This document shows, in pieces, positions 20,583 to 32,500 of a stretch of DNA of 64,000 nt (its first letter is position 1; each line of letters starts with the position of its first letter). Both the position numbers and the translations under genes were made by a program. Source of the DNA: Beta vulgaris subsp. vulgaris. Taxonomy: Eukaryota > Streptophyta > Magnoliopsida > Caryophyllales > Amaranthaceae. The stretch covers positions 42,343,903 to 42,407,902 of the forward strand of contig NC_079205.1 in assembly GCF_026745355.1 (NCBI RefSeq), given 5' to 3'. The notes beneath the pieces are model-generated. The model ran no database searches. It had not been told where the DNA came from and was given only the letters and a program-made list of their open reading frames with translations.

Positions 20583-20585
20583 TAT
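20583..20585. repeat. TSD TAT of CACTA element (left; right copy 22386-22388)
   Basis: TAT precedes CACTAGTGG and follows ...CTAGTG, the 3-bp duplication expected of CACTA elements. Confidence 0.75.
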
Positions 20586-20829
20586 CACTAGTGGAATAAT
20601 TGCTTATTGCTGCGGTGATATTGCTGCGGTTTTACCCATACGCAGCAATATATCACGTAAAAAGAAAAGGTAAAATATAAAATAAAAATATTGCTGCGGT
20701 TTCGGCCAAAAATCGCAGCAATATGGTTTCGGCACGAAATTTTTGAAAAAAGTTGACTTTTTAACCAAACCTATTGCTGCAGTTTTCGTCAAGAACCGCA
20801 GCAATATATTAAAATAATCTTAAAAAATA

Positions 20830-21088
20830 CTCCCTCCGTCTTTTATTAGTTTACCCCTTTTGACTTTTGACACTATTCACATACATGATTTTGACTATCT
20901 TTTATAATCTGTATTCAAGGAAAAATATAGTCATGTAAGATCTTGCTGGATTCGTCTCAATGTGTATTATCCAAATATCAACTTTTTGTAATTTTTGCTT
21001 ATCAAAAATTAGAGATATTAAGGTTCAAATTAGTATCTCGGCAAATGTGCCCCAAAGAAAGGGGTAAACTAATTGAGGACGGAGGGAG
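20830..21088. mobile_element. Stowaway-type MITE inside the CACTA element
   Basis: Terminal inverted repeats CTCCCTCCGTC...GACGGAGGGAG are flanked by TA (20828-20829 and 21089-21090); 259 bp. Internal words such as GATTCGTCTCAATGTGTATT and GGCAAATGTG match the MITEs at 59683 and 63020, so all three belong to one family. It is probably mobilised by a mariner-like transposase. Confidence 0.85.
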
Positions 21089-21224
21089 TAATATTTTAAT
21101 ATATTGCTGCGGTTCTTGGAAGAACCGCAGCAAAATCATAAAAAAAATATTTAAAAAAAAGTTATAAAAGGCATGCGCACTAATAAACTAGGGTTTTTTC
21201 CCTTCACTATCCTCTCATCTTCTC

Positions 21225-21480
21225 TCACCTAGTCGAAATCACCTTCTCCTTCGACCCTCATGTAGTCCTCTCACCCTTCACCTTCTCCTCCATCTTCGAC
21301 CCTCCTCTCACACTCCATCTTCGACCCTCCTCTCACCTTTTATCTTCACCTTCGACCCTCCTCTCACCCTCCATCTTCGACCCTCCTCTCACCCTTCACC
21401 TTCGACCCTTCACCCTCACCTTCGACCCTCCATCTTCGACCCTCCTCTCACCCTTCACCTTCGACCCTCATCTTCAACCA
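21225..21480. repeat. TTCGACCCTC minisatellite-like array
   Basis: Irregular repetition of TTCGACCCTC with CTCTCACCCTTCACC spacers, CT-rich on the plus strand, inside the CACTA element. It resembles the leader of a captured plant gene, but no coding identity is visible. Confidence 0.6.
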
Positions 21481-22559
21481 TGACGAAATGAGAAACGCGG
21501 ACTCCGTCGACCATGGCGAAACGTGAGACGCGAGATGAAGTGCGGACTCCGTCGATCATGTCCATGAATCGTGTTTTTTTGTCGTTTATGTTTTTCGTTT
21601 GCTTTTTTATTTCTTTTTTTTCGTTTTTTATCTGTTTTAGGATATTTTTTTTAAAGATTTTTTTTTAAGATCTGTTTTTAGATCTTTCCTCTCCGTCGAC
21701 CATGGCCATGAATCGTTTTTTTCCAAGCTCAGCAGTCTAACAGAAAGTGAACATGTTGCTCCTTGATGAGTACTTTTTCTGTAACAATGTCAAGTTGTTC
21801 ATTTCTTGTAGCCAGTAAATTTTTTAATTTTTATGTTGTAGTCTGTAAATTTTTTCGTTTTTTTAGATCAGTTTATTTTTTGTTTTTTTATTATAATTTT
21901 TATAATTAGTCATTAAGTTGTAATAGTTGTTTGGTTATTTTTGCCTTTTCATTTACTTTTTGATCTTTTGTATTATTTATGTAATTAATTTTTTTTATCT
22001 TTTATATATTAATTTCATGTCATTTCAATTTTATATTGTCTGCAAATTTGATGGATAGTGGATGGGTTAGTTGTATGGTTATAATCTTTCAAATTTAAAT
22101 GCAAAATCCAAAAAAAAAAAAAAAATTTACCTGTACCATGACCTATTGCTGCGGTTTTGGGCAACAACCGCAGCAATAGACCAAGATATTGCTGCGGTTC
22201 CTAGCTAAAGTCGCAGTAATATGTTGTACTTTTTTTAATAAGAAATAAACGTATTGCTGCGGTTTTGCCCAGAAACCGCAACAATATATTAATTACCTAT
22301 TGCTGCCCCCTTATTTGATGCGCGGCCAAAACCGCTGCAATAGGCCATTTATTGACCACAGCAATAAGCATTTATTCTACTAGTGTATCTTTCAATTAGG
22401 TAGTCTAGACCTGATAGGCTTTAATTAGTCCCTTTTTCACTGTGGATCGACCATTGACTTGCTTTTGCCACGTTTTTAGTAATTGCTTGTTAGGATTTAT
22501 AAATATTGTTTGGAAAGTGATTTTTGGTGTCTTAACAACACACTAAAAACCTCTTATCA

Positions 22560-22837
22560 ATATTATACCAAGTGACTAACTATACGTATCATTATTTGTT
22601 GTTGACGAAAACTTCATAAAAGGCGATTTTAGGTGATATTACTGTAGTTGAACGCTTTCGAGGTAATTCACAATGTCCACCAACACTTAGAATCCCGTTA
22701 GGAACTGTATGTGCTATATGTAATTGATGTAATTATGTGATTATATATTAATTTTGATATATATTATATAAGATGAATAATAATAGTACTTGTATGATTA
22801 AAGTAATAATTATTATTAGTAGTACTATTTTCCATAC

Positions 22838-22882
<45 letters not shown>

Positions 22883-23767
22883 TACTACAACTACTACTAC
22901 TAATAATTATATATATATGTATGTATGTATGTATTTACTAGTATGATTATTTCTGTTGGACTTATTAATGTAACTATTGTACCTTCATATTAAAACTATA
23001 CTAATATGGATGATGTAATTTAATGGGTACAACTGGTGAATTAATGATGTTAGGAACGATATTATATAGTATGTTGAAAAATCATCTCTCCTTCAATCCA
23101 AGTAATATCTTTCTTAAGATCCACTTTGCAAAATGTCTTTATGAAGATAGATTCAAAATACATCCAAAAACCCCATTATTAAATAAGAGATAACTCTCCA
23201 TTTTAGTTGAAAAATTAATTGAAGAGCTTCATTGTACATGCTCTAAGCTGTAGGTATTTTTAGAAAATGCATCTAAGATGCGTGTAGTGTAGCAAAATGC
23301 AAATGTAGACAAAGGGGTGGATTTTATAAATCCAACACTCCCTGCTAGCCGCCATAACAAGTGTGAAGTGTCTGTCACAAAACTGGAGCTACGGCATCAT
23401 CACAACCAGGAAAAGCAAGAACAAAGGCCCTGGAAAAAAACACCAACAATTTTTTTTAGTTGTTACCGTTAGTTCTTTGCATGTTTGTTGATAGCAAATC
23501 TTTTGTAATTATATCTTTGATTAAATTTATGTAAAAATTATAAAAAATTGGTATTTTGAAAATATATAACGAGACGAATCCAACAAGAGTCCAAGATCAC
23601 ATATGATTATATTTTCCTTTATATTCAAATAATACAAAATGGTCAAAAAATAATTTATAATTGGTGTCAAAAATTAAAACGGTACAACTAAAAGAAAAAC
23701 GGGAAAGTAGCTTATTAGTTTTTCCTTTTAAAGTGGAGACTGCTTAAACTTTATAATTGATGGGATA
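22560..23767. other. Intergenic spacer with (TA)n tract
   Basis: AT-rich sequence with a (TA)n tract at 22840-22875 and GTAT repeats near 22918-22933. No gene seen. Confidence 0.6.
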
Positions 23768-24019
23768 TCTCTATTATATAAGGGAATAGATGGGGACACC
23801 ACAAATTATAAATTCCATTATACCCTTGACTAACAAAATACAAATTCACCCCTCTTTTACCATCATACCCTCAATTAACAACCACATTTATAACATCTCT
23901 TATTTATTGGTCGAAAAATTAAAGGAAATACAACGAACGTTCGGAACAATTTTTTATACATGTTATTACACAACCAAGCTTTTTATTTGTTTTCGCACGC
24001 GTCGCGTATATAAGACTAG
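23768..24019 (+). mobile_element. Short Helitron-like element (252 bp)
   Basis: It begins TCTCTATTATATAAGG directly after an A, ends CTAG directly before a T (24020), and has a GC-rich imperfect palindrome (CGCACGCGTCGCG) about 10 nt before the end. These are the usual termini of plant Helitrons, which insert between A and T without duplication. It encodes no helicase. The open frame running across it (23790-24029) has no recognisable content. Confidence 0.5.
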
Positions 24020-24560
24020 TCTTAATTGACCGAAGGGGGAGTGATTAACTAATTTGCCATGTTTTCTGGGAACTTATATTTTCATGAATTTTCAATTTTC
24101 ATATCCTTCATTTTTACTTTTGTTGTCAATTAAACACCTATTCCATTTATAAATTAAGATAGAAAATATATGTAAATATTATCCGAAAATATGATATCAT
24201 TTTTTCATCTATCTCTTTTGATCCAATGTAAGGTATACTCAAAACAACTTGTGGCTTTATTTTTATTAACAATTATTATTATGTGTAAAAATATTCTTCT
24301 AAACCTATAATTAAATACTTATAGCAATACGAAGTAACGTCCCAAAAACATAGTAAGAACCTTGACTAATCTTATGTAAACGTATATTTATTGAAGAATG
24401 GATATATCTCCATTTAATTAGAAGATTCACATAATCTAACAAATTTCAATATCATTTAATTTGCCTTCAAACAATCAAGCATTTATTTTCGTTTCCTTTT
24501 TTTTCTTTCACAAACACCAACACATTGGCTGGTAAGGCATGCATAGCATGCTAAGGAAAT
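24020..24560. other. Intergenic spacer
   Basis: AT-rich, no coding or structural signal seen. Confidence 0.5.
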
Positions 24561-24567
24561 ACCCCAG

Positions 24568-24646
24568 CATAGTGCTGGGGATAAGGATCGAACCCTTGAC
24601 CTCAGGGGCCAAGGGGGAGCACTCTACCCACTTGAGTTAACCCCTA
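24568..24646 (-). repeat. tRNA-related (SINE-like) fragment
   Basis: On the minus strand, GGGGTTAACTCAAGTGGGTAG resembles a tRNA A box and GGTTCGATCC is a good B box, about 40 nt downstream. The acceptor-like ends (GGGGTTA / TATCCCC) nearly pair. The anticodon and T stems do not pair well, so it is not a functional tRNA. It fits the head of a tRNA-derived SINE; a clear A-tail or TSD is not seen. Confidence 0.45.
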
Positions 24647-24649
24647 TCC

Positions 24650-26594
24650 TTTTAAAGATCTATACAAATATATTAAAAGACGTGCGAAAACAAGAAACTA
24701 TGCCATGTGACGCTCTCCCTAAGGAGTTTTAGTGCATGCAATCCACGTACAATAAAAAATTAAGAAATTGCATAGTATAGGGTTTGATCATGAGACCTCA
24801 AGTACATATACTAAAGTTTTAATCATTAGGCTAAGTTGTATTTAGTGTTATTATCATAAAATATAATATTAATAAATGAAATTTTTTCTTACCTGGGGCA
24901 TAACCCGGACTAAATAACTAGTTGAATTATTAAACGAGTGATAATGACCTACAATTAAGATAAGGAAATAACTCCCAAAATTTGAGCAAACGCGAGAAAC
25001 TCAACCTTCATTCAACTTCCCCAAGCTACAAGATACAACAAAGTACAAAACTCATGATTGGTTTCTCAAAATTTTAGGTTTGCTTAAGTCATCACTAACC
25101 TCCTAATACTCTTATTATTTTTAAAAAGAAATGACCTTTTCTCCTTTTTTTCAGTAGACTACTTGATAAATTGACTAACACAAATGTAATGAGTACATAA
25201 ATAAACATAATGCATACTCTCATGTGGGGCCCACTCTTCTATGTTTCTCTACTTGGCATAGCAAGTAGCAACAAGCCAACAAACAGTATAATATGAGGTC
25301 GCAGTCGCACCAACAAGGAAAAAGTTAACCAAAAGAAAATGTACGTCGGCTCTGTTGAGTTATTACTAAGTGCATGTTATTTTACACTTATTTGTAGTTA
25401 TTCTTTATTATTTTGTTCAATTTCTCTCAATTTAAAAGAATGGACATTAATCTCTGAAGTTATTATTAGTTGATCCATTTTTTTTCTTTAAGTTGTTTTT
25501 TAGGTCTGTTTTCTTCAACATAAAACAGCTCAATTGAACTGAACGAAAATAAATAGTGATATGTGAGGGTAAAGTATTATCCAGTAAACTGAAAATAAGC
25601 TGGAGAGAACATGCCCTTATTAGTTTACTGACTTCAATTTATAAGTTTTTGAAATGGTTTCGTAAATGATTTATTATTATCCTCAATTCCTCACCTTCTC
25701 AATATACTCTTCTTAACCCACAACATTAACTTTAATATGATATATTAATAAATAAATAAAAAATTTCTTTTTTTTATGATCCATATACTTTTTTTCACTA
25801 AAACTCTGTATCAAAGAAGTGGGTAACTAATAAAAACACTAAGGTAAAATTCACTTTGATTTTTTATAAGTATTTTGTAATATTTTACATTTTAATGAGT
25901 TTTTTTAATTGTTTGTAGCATTAATATTTTTGGCATTATATTCTCTAGAGTTTGTCTTGTTAAAGATCGCCTACTTTTAAATTAAAATTAGGCAATGATA
26001 AGCTCAATATTAAAAAGAAGATTAGTCCAATAGTGACTAAGTTAATTTCTTTCGGTGATTAGTTTAATCCATTAGTTACTAGGTCTACTTTTATATTAAA
26101 ATTAGACCGTCTCTTTCAATAATATTTGTACTTTCTATTTATTACACTTATTACGTGGAGGTTTTTAATCTCTTTATTTCTTCTTTTTATATTCTTGTGC
26201 ACATTTCAATATTGTAAATATTAAAAAAAATGAAATTGTATCTTATATTAGTCATATTGTTCAGGAATATATAAATATATATAAAATAATTATATACAAT
26301 ATTATTAGAATGGTTGCTGGTTAGAATATCAACTTTTAATTCACACCAATATCATAATTATAAATTTATAATTCAACATATGAATAAATAAAGTACAATC
26401 TCTATTTTACATCTCAGTGTATTATGAGCATGGTACACCAAAGATTATTTTTTTGCTTATTTGGAGTATTCACTATGCTTATTCTAAGGTTATAAATAAG
26501 TAAAAAAAATTGTTAGTGCACTATGCACATGGTACATCTAGGTATATGATAAACGCACTAATAACAAAGTAGAACAACTAATAACGTTGAAATA
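24650..26594. other. Intergenic spacer
   Basis: AT-rich sequence with no convincing gene, TIR or RNA. Confidence 0.5.
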
Positions 26595-26596
26595 TA

Positions 26597-26848
26597 CTTC
26601 TTCCATTTCTTAATAAGTGCAACATAGAGAAAGTGGGGGAATACCAAGGAATGTAGAGAGAGAAAGTTGGGACCATAATAAAGTAGAGTCATTCAAGTGA
26701 TAAAACAAAAAGGTTGTGGTCCCCTCTTGCTTTTTGGTGGCATATTTGTAATAATATTGAACTTTTTCTTACCATTTTGAGTTTGGTTGCACTCTTTGTG
26801 ACTATTCCAAATAAGGGAAATGTTACACTTATTAAGAAACGGAGGTAG
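26597..26848. mobile_element. Stowaway-type MITE (252 bp)
   Basis: Imperfect terminal inverted repeats (CTTCTTCCATTTCTTAATAA ... TTATTAAGAAACGGAGGTAG) are flanked by TA on both sides (26595-26596 and 26849-26850). It is non-coding and lies about 0.3 kb upstream of the PHL1 transcript, so it may sit in or near its promoter. Confidence 0.75.
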
Positions 26849-27119
26849 TATATATTAATATATTGCCATTTGCCACCATATGAGATATGAGACATTGGTA
26901 TACCTCCCAATATGAATCACTATCGCACAAAGGGACAAATATAGGAGGACATCTACGGCTAAGAATTTAGAAACTAAAAAAAATAATGTACAAGTAGTAT
27001 TTTATTTTCTCTCTCCTACTCAGATAACCCATCCAAAATAAAATAAAATAAAATAAAAAAGATAAAAAAAAAGGAGAACCAAAAAGAAGCGTAGGCGGCT
27101 CTATTGGATTGCTGGAGCC

Positions 27120-29423
27120 ATTCTAATTTCTATCTCCTCTATTTCTTTTTCTCTCTCCTCATTTTTTTCGGCACAAAAAAATTTCAGATTGTTAAGTCAG
27201 AGGAGCATAACGAGGAAAAAAGGGCGCATTTGTTACAGTACGGAGATTTCATGGTGTTGTTAGTTTAGTGTACAAAATTATTCATTTTTTTCCGCCAAAA
27301 AATTTGGTTTTTGGGGATTGATTTCCAGCTTTAGATAGGTCGAATCTTATTTTTTTCCGAATTCCCAGGTAAGATTCCAACTTTCCTCATCTGGGTTTTT
27401 TTTAGAATCTAATTTTTGTTATTGGGTATTCATTCATTTATTTTTGTGGGTTTTAGAGTGATTTTATTGTTAATTTTAATGTTTTTGGGTGATTTTGTTA
27501 CCGTTATCAATTTGTTTTATCTGGGTTATTTTTATTTTTTTCATGCAATTCTGGTTTCTTGTTGTTTTTTATCTTAATGTTTTTTAAGTTGTTTTCTTTT
27601 GTGAGTTTTATTCCTTTTTTTAACCCTTTGCTGCTTAATTGATTCTTTTTGTTTATGTTAAGAGTGATTGAGAAAGGGGTAGGTGAGTGTTCATTTGTTC
27701 ATTGGAGATGATTTTAGGGGGTTATAAATTTGGGGCCTACTTCTTACCAAAGTTAAATTTGAGTGGATGTATGATAATTTGGAATTTTGGATGGTTATGA
27801 AAAGTTTTATTGATTAAGTACTCTTAAGTATGTTTTTCGTGGAGTTCCATTGATTGGAAATGATTCTGGATGATTAGAGCTTGATCTGGGTGGAAGATGA
27901 ATACATAGCTTGGTTAATTTTCGAGGATGTTCTGCACTTTAGATATCGTCGCTTTAGTTTTCGTCGAGTTTTGTTGGTGGGAGGTGATTTTGGAGACTCA
28001 GTTTGGTGTATTCCCAATTGGGTTTATTTAATTCTGAGCAGATGGGGGTACTTTTTTGGTTTCATTGTCACCTACCCTAGGTAGTTTTCATGATTTTTGC
28101 TGATTGGATATGAGTGGTGATGACTACTGTCGATACCATTTGGCTAGTTTTGCATTTGTGTCAAGAGTTGCCAGGAGAGGTTTGTCTAATCCGAGCAGCT
28201 GGGTGCACATATGTCTTTGAGTTTCTTCTGGGGTAGTTTTTCAGATGCCCTATTTTAACTTTTGAGATCTCATGTAAAGACCATGTTAGTTATTCCCCTT
28301 TGAAAAAGAGGAGAGAGATAAACCACTTTGTAAACTTGAAGAGATACACCTTCTATATTTGTTCTATGATAGAACCTTCTTTGCGCTTGTAAGTGGTCAA
28401 ATGTCCCCTCAACGGATGGGTGGGAGCTTGGTCCATTAATGATTGACGAGATTTGCTGAGAAATTTAGAAGTGTTAAGGTATATAGTGGGGCATTTGTAT
28501 TTTAATTTTGTGTAAATCTTGATGTGCAATGAGATAGTGGGTCCCAAATGAAAGATAAGAACTGATAAGGAATCGGTGAGAGTGTGGAATCCTGCAAAAA
28601 CAAGAAGTGTTCAAACTAGTATGAGACTGATGGTAAAGGAAAATAGCTAAATTAGTTTGGGATGGATGAGTATAGTGTATGTTCAATACTTCAATTATTA
28701 TATTGTCTTGACTCTTGAGGGGGTTAGATGCATCTCTTAGATGGATGTATCATTACCCCCCCCCCCCCCACACACACACCCGGATGAAATCAGAGCTCTC
28801 TTTCTGACTGATATCTTCCTTAAGCAATTCTGAATAGCTCTGTGTAGATAATTTTGATTTGTCGAAATTTTGGGCAAATCAATGGAAGATAACATTTTAG
28901 TGACTAAAAAACTGGATTTATTGTATGTTGATATGATTCTTCCTAATAAGGGGATAAATTATTGTTCATTTCATCAACATTAACATCAACATGAGCCAAA
29001 TGACTTTGTAGAGGCTTCTACCTAACTGAATTAGGGGGGTTCGGATGTTCTCAACCTTACCTCTGTAGCGGTAGAGGCTGTTTCCAATTGAACAAAAATG
29101 TAATTTTTAACAGCTATCTGTCACTTCCATATGATTGAGAACCATGAAAGCAGATTTTAATTTATCCTATTGTATTATAGAACGGTGAATCTTTGACTCC
29201 ATTTGAGATGAATATAAAGTATTGTTTATTGTGTGTTTAAATTGATTTGGAAAGACTTGCTGACTAGAAAACATTTGCTATTTTTGTGTTGCAGATTTGC
29301 TATTCATGTTGGCATGATACCAATGAGAGTCAGTTGATTTACTGAATTTGGAACATTATAACTGAATTCTTGGAGGTAGTTGAATAGCTGGCTACCTATA
29401 GAGCTGGTATCTCTGATTTATGG
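27120..29423 (+). other. PHL1 5' leader: UTR exon, long leader intron, second UTR exon
   Basis: CT-rich sequence around 27120-27180 looks like a transcript start region (start not exactly fixed). A splice donor CAG|GTAAGA at 27368/27369 and an acceptor TTGCAG ending at 29294 bound a 1.9-kb leader intron. The second UTR exon (29295-29423) holds upstream ATGs. Long leader introns that raise expression are common in plant genes; that role is inferred. A C12 plus CA-repeat tract occurs in the intron near 28757-28780. Confidence 0.6.
29306..29337 (+). promoter_or_regulatory. Two short uORFs in the PHL1 leader
   Basis: ATG at 29306 opens four codons (to 29317) and ATG at 29314 opens eight codons (to 29337), overlapping each other, before the main start. 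They may reduce initiation at the main ATG. Confidence 0.6.
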
Positions 29424-29533
29424 ATGGAGATGAATATGCGTTCTGCTTTACCAATGCAGCCATCAGGTGGGAAGTGTTTCAACGAATTGACAGTTCCTGC
29501 ATCGTACTCTTCTCCTCTACCAGTTCTGACTAA
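29420..29533 (+). promoter_or_regulatory. uORF overlapping the PHL1 start
   Basis: An ATG at 29420, four bases before the main ATG (29424) and in another frame, opens 37 codons ending at TAA 29531-29533. A scanning ribosome meets it first, so it could lower PHL1 translation unless skipped. The effect is inferred. Confidence 0.6.
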
Positions 29534-32500
29534 TCCCTTAGAAGATTTTCCAAAATCACCCAACTCGTTCTTTGTACCATCATCCAGAGAAATGATTGCA
29601 AGCCCCTTACAGATGCAGACTAACCCTATTGTTTCTCACATTGGGTCATCCAGTAGTGATTCTCCATTTGTAGGGGGTTTCCCTGCAGATCTCCACTTCC
29701 CCTCTTTCTCACCTCATGAAACGCTGCCACAGCATTCTCCTTTTATTTCTCAGCCAGCAGGAGGCAGAGTGGACTTTCCACCAAATCATGGTACTGTATC
29801 AGATGCGCAGTCGGCTGGGTATATCAACTACCAAAAAGATGATGATGACAATTCTTGGAGTACCGGTCAACTTCAGGGTTTACTTGATCTTCCTGAAGGT
29901 GTTTCTCTTGTTAATGGTCAAGTGGGAAATAGTATAGAGGGGATTTCGAGTGACAACCATGTCAAGAAGATTGGCTGGAGTGATTTGGATATTTTTGCTG
30001 ATTCTATAGAGCCTAACTGGAACGAACTTCTGGCTGATTCAAATGCAGTTGACCAGCAGCAAAAGGTTTTGATTATATTGCTGAACTTATGAGATCCTTT
30101 CTTTGAATGTTCAGTCTTGTCACTTGTCACTTTTAACGAGTTGTATGGAAGCCTAAAGCTTTGGTTTCTAATAAAGTCTGTTTTCAAGAAACTTCTAATA
30201 TTCCTTTCTTTATGATGGATAAAATTACGCTTTTTCTGTATAGCATGTGCTTGTTTCCCATTATATTCATTTTGATACTTCATACTTTCTTTGTTCTAAA
30301 GTCATTGGAACCAAGCTTCTTAGCACACATTCTTAGGAGGATGGTAGATATGGTAATGAAAAATTAATTTAAATAATTTGAACTCCGGTGAGAGGAGTTT
30401 ACTGGGTTCCGAAGTGTTTAAATTATTCTGATTAGTTTGTTATGTTTATCTTGTCTATCATCCTCATAAAATTGCTTCCAAGGAGTTTGATTGCAAGTAT
30501 GTTGAAACAAGAAAGTATTATTTTTACAAAGTAAAAGATTACACTGTGACTATTCTTTGTATTAGCCATGAATAAAGACTTAATGAACCTTCTTTTTTTG
30601 CTTTCTACTTGCAGATGCCACAAGCCTCTTCTGATGTAGTTGCACCTCAGCCACCAACTCAGCAGCAGCTTTCATTACCATCTAGAGAAGTGTCTGCTTC
30701 TACTAATACATCATCTAGCACTCAAAATAAGGCTCGCATGCGCTGGACACCAGAACTTCATGAAGCCTTTGTTGATGCGGTGAATCATCTTGGTGGTAGT
30801 GAAAGTGAGTTCACAACTTTTTTACATAGATCATTTTGATGGCATCCCTGTAGTAATAAGTATTACTACACTTATTGTGTTGACCTCATGGTGGGAAGCG
30901 GGCCTGTCTTGACCAACCCAGCTACAGGGGTCAATTTGGCTCATGACAAAAGAGGATAGAGCCAAGCTGTTTTGAGGTGGCTCAGCCATGGGAGTTTGGG
31001 ACTGTTTAATCAACTAAATGGGGCTGTTCCTAGCTTGGGCCATGCGGTTTATCAGCTCTTTATTACACATTTATTTTGAATTTATTTTCTTCATTCCAAC
31101 TTGTGTTTTATATATAAAGAAAATCGCTAAAGTTTACAAGCCTGGCAAACAAAATTTGTAACTTACACTAACAATTGCCCAGAAAAAAAGAATAAGCCTG
31201 GATACTGCCTGCTTTACTAGCCATGCCAAATATGGGCCTGAGTATGTGGGCTCAGTTAACTGAGTTAAACCTAGCTCAGGTCACTAGATTCAACAAGCTA
31301 ATTGAAACTAGTCAGGCCACGTGGTTTTGACCTGGTTCTGGCTGAGCCAGCCCATTTGTTTTCTGCACCTATATCTTGACATGTGATTTGTATATCAGGA
31401 GCTACTCCAAAAGGCGTTCTCAAGCACATGAATGTTGAAGGCTTAACTATCTATCATGTGAAAAGCCACCTGCAGGTATGATATTGTGCTAGTTCTTTGG
31501 TAGTTTATGCCATTGACATCCATGATAGCTCAGGAAATTGAGTTCTTTAATTTCAGAAATATAGGACTGCAAGGGTCAGGCCAGAATCATCAGAAGGTAA
31601 CTCTAAACCCTTTCCATTTGTTTGTTATCAGTCCTTGTTCCCTTCCCCTCTTGTTCCCTGTTACAATTTGAAATGCTGAGGGCGGAGGGCTCATTGCTGG
31701 CCAAAGGAATCTTGCAATATTGTTTTGAAGTGATTGTTTCCTTGAGATTGTAATCTTATACAACATGTTCTACTTATCAAAAAAAGAAAAGTTTCAAGGT
31801 AACTTTCTAATAGAAGATAATGAGCTAAGGGCGTGAACAATATCTCTATGCGAATGCGACCATATTCATAACGTCCTGGTGAACTCTTTCATATTACTCC
31901 GAGCAAAGAAGTGTGAGCATACTATGGAAACAATTTAAATTGTATAAAAGGAAACCTTTTTTTCATGTGAATAGTCTGCAAATGAACTATAGTATCTGCA
32001 TCAACTGATAGAAAATTTCCCATGATGTTTCATATCTGGGGAGCTGCATTTGTCCATGAGCTTTAATAAGAACGGCGTTATTGCTTGAATAATGCATTTT
32101 TCTTTAGACCTTTATCCCTTGTATCTTTCTCAATATATGTTTTCCTTTTAATTTGACTTGAATGAAAGGGAGGCAATAACATTGTCTAGCCCCATGAAAT
32201 CAAAGCAATGGCTACCAGAAGGAATCGGTCACAGTTTTGCACTACTAAGCTACTTTAGTGCCGGGATAATCATGCACGTCTTGGTGGAACAGAAATCCTT
32301 CCCCCGCCCCCAATGCAGGCGGGTCGGTTCTTCTATTGTTACTGCAGTATTTAATCTCGATTAATTGAGGCGAGTAGGAAAGCGTGCAATACAGTTGTTG
32401 CTGAGCAAATGACTTTCTTCTAATGCATTCAAATTGAGAATCTGAACTTCATTATTTGATGACTATGAGCTTACCATCTATTTTACCTTGTGTGGCCTAC

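Larger units (their letters stand above)
20586..22385. mobile_element. Non-autonomous CACTA element (1.8 kb)
   Basis: Ends are CACTAGTGGAATAA (20586) and TTATTCTACTAGTG (22372-22385), with TSD TAT. Both ends carry several hairpin units built on TATTGCTGCGGTT and its reverse complement. No transposase is encoded. The interior holds a Stowaway MITE and a CT-rich repeated stretch. It sits inside the gypsy LTR. Confidence 0.85.
16330..22559 (+). mobile_element. Athila/Tat-like Ty3/gypsy element, 3' part
   Basis: The element comprises an ORF resembling ATHILA ORF-1 type proteins (16518-17369), a long non-coding 3' region, a purine tract (19241-19253) and a 3' LTR starting TGATAAG and ending CTTATCA (19254-22559). 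The 5' LTR, gag and pol are not in the window, so this copy is 5'-truncated or rearranged. The left boundary is approximate. The LTR is interrupted by a CACTA element. Confidence 0.7.
19254..22559 (+). repeat. Gypsy 3' LTR interrupted by a CACTA element
   Basis: It begins TGATAAGTGC and ends ACCTCTTATCA, giving inverted ends. Without the 1800-bp CACTA insert and one TSD copy it is about 1.5 kb. It contains a GC-rich array of GGTGCGCCCGCACC palindromes (19433-19636). Confidence 0.75.

Noticed and set aside
24568..24646. Functional tRNA gene on the minus strand
   Set aside because: Boxes A and B are present, but the anticodon and T stems do not pair. Annotated as a SINE-like fragment instead.
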